Origin: Rickettsia typhi
GTDB lineage: Bacteria; Pseudomonadota; Alphaproteobacteria; Rickettsiales; Deianiraeaceae
Direction of reading: 5' to 3'
DNA length: 5,725 bases
Assembly (NCBI GenBank): GCA_945878495.1
Contig: CAMCTP010000057.1
Coordinates: 1 to 5,725 of the forward strand
The position numbers and the translations under genes are program-made. The notes beneath the pieces were generated by a model. The model worked only from the letters and a program-made list of their open reading frames with translations, had not been told where the DNA came from and searched no databases. Every line of letters starts with the position of its first letter. The first letter of the stretch is position 1. Below, one piece after another: positions 5,313-5,725 of this stretch.

Positions 5313-5725
5313 ATGAAAAAAAACGAACTAAGATCTCAATTATCGCTAATAGTAAACAATCTAAAGAAATTCTCAGGCGAGAAAATAGTGATAAAATGTG
5401 GTGGAAAAATGCTGGATAATGAAGAGCAAATGAAGGCATTTGCAAACGATATCGCTACATTAAACGCATTTGGAATTGTTATCATATTAGTCCACGGAGC
5501 AGGAAAAATAAGACTTGATAGCATGCTTGAAAAACTTGGTTTGCAAAATAATTTCACAAACGGATATAGAGTTGCAAACAAAGAAGGCATAGAGATTGTT
5601 GAAATGGTTATGTCTGGAAGTATAAATACTTCGATATTAAAATATCTGTTAGAGCAAAAAATTCACGCAATAGGCCTTTCCTGTAAAGATGGAAACCTTG
5701 TAAGCGTTAAAAGGATTCGCAGAAC
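5313..5725 (+). CDS. argB: Acetylglutamate kinase, N-terminal part (cut by right edge)
   Basis: Partial: 137 codons are visible of roughly 290 usual for the family. ArgB phosphorylates N-acetylglutamate with ATP, the second step of arginine (ornithine) synthesis in the cytoplasm. Visible amino-acid-kinase landmarks are IVIKCGG (25-31, with the phosphate-binding Lys28), the glycine loop LVHGAGKI (59-66), NGYRV (83-87, Arg86 matching the acetylglutamate-binding Arg of the family GxRVT motif), EIVEMVMSGSIN (94-105) and GLSCKDGNL (121-129). The last two are highly specific to ArgB. Departures from the common form are HGAGK in place of HGGGP, Cys29 for the usual Tyr, Cys124 for Gly in GLSGKDG, and RVAN for RVTD. 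The ATG at 5313 puts the first strand at its normal place. It lies 12 bases after pepA. The family call is strong; whether the ATP and substrate sites are intact depends on the missing half. Confidence 0.88.
   Translation, partial: MKKNELRSQLSLIVNNLKKFSGEKIVIKCGGKMLDNEEQMKAFANDIATLNAFGIVIILVHGAGKIRLDSMLEKLGLQNNFTNGYRVANKEGIEIVEMVMSGSINTSILKYLLEQKIHAIGLSCKDGNLVSVKRIRR

Noticed and set aside
5336..5590. Minus-strand open frame of 84 codons at the right end
   Set aside because: It is antisense to argB, whose ArgB motifs are clear on the plus strand.

Overview
The window is AT-rich (roughly one third G+C by eye) and reads as a chromosomal segment of a Rickettsiales-type alphaproteobacterium. Three things point there. 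A VirB4-type secretion ATPase is present. Shine-Dalgarno sequences are nearly absent. A tRNA-Ile(GAU) gene stands alone, whereas most Alphaproteobacteria carry it in the 16S-23S spacer; split rRNA genes are known in Rickettsiales. An arginine-biosynthesis gene (argB) argues against the most reduced Rickettsia and for a lineage that still makes amino acids (Ehrlichia/Anaplasma or Deianiraea-like). This placement is inference; no rRNA gene lies in the window.

Left half (1-3242), all on the minus strand, in order of transcription: a small unrecognised one-pass membrane protein (151 aa, Cys-rich); tRNA-Thr(UGU); a fused DNA adenine methyltransferase-HNH nuclease; the hotdog thioesterase ybgC; and the first 280 residues of a VirB4 ATPase that runs off the left edge. 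ybgC and virB4 overlap by 8 bases and must be co-transcribed, probably from a TTGACA promoter between the methyltransferase and ybgC. The methyltransferase starts 23 bases after the tRNA-Thr CCA end and is probably read from the tRNA promoter.

Middle (3243-3746): a divergent promoter region, tRNA-Ile(GAU) on plus, tRNA-Val(UAC) on minus (the two converge), then a second divergent region that serves tRNA-Val and pepA.

Right half (3747-5725), plus strand: leucyl aminopeptidase pepA (complete, GTG start, all M17 metal and catalytic residues present), then after 12 bases argB, acetylglutamate kinase, cut by the right edge. The pair looks like an operon for amino-acid supply: peptide breakdown plus the second step of arginine synthesis.

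No insertion sequence, CRISPR array or prophage is visible. The points most worth following are the one-chain methyltransferase-HNH protein beside a tRNA gene, the ybgC-virB4 coupling, the orphan membrane protein and the altered glycine loop of ArgB. There is no gene-free stretch longer than 300 bases.
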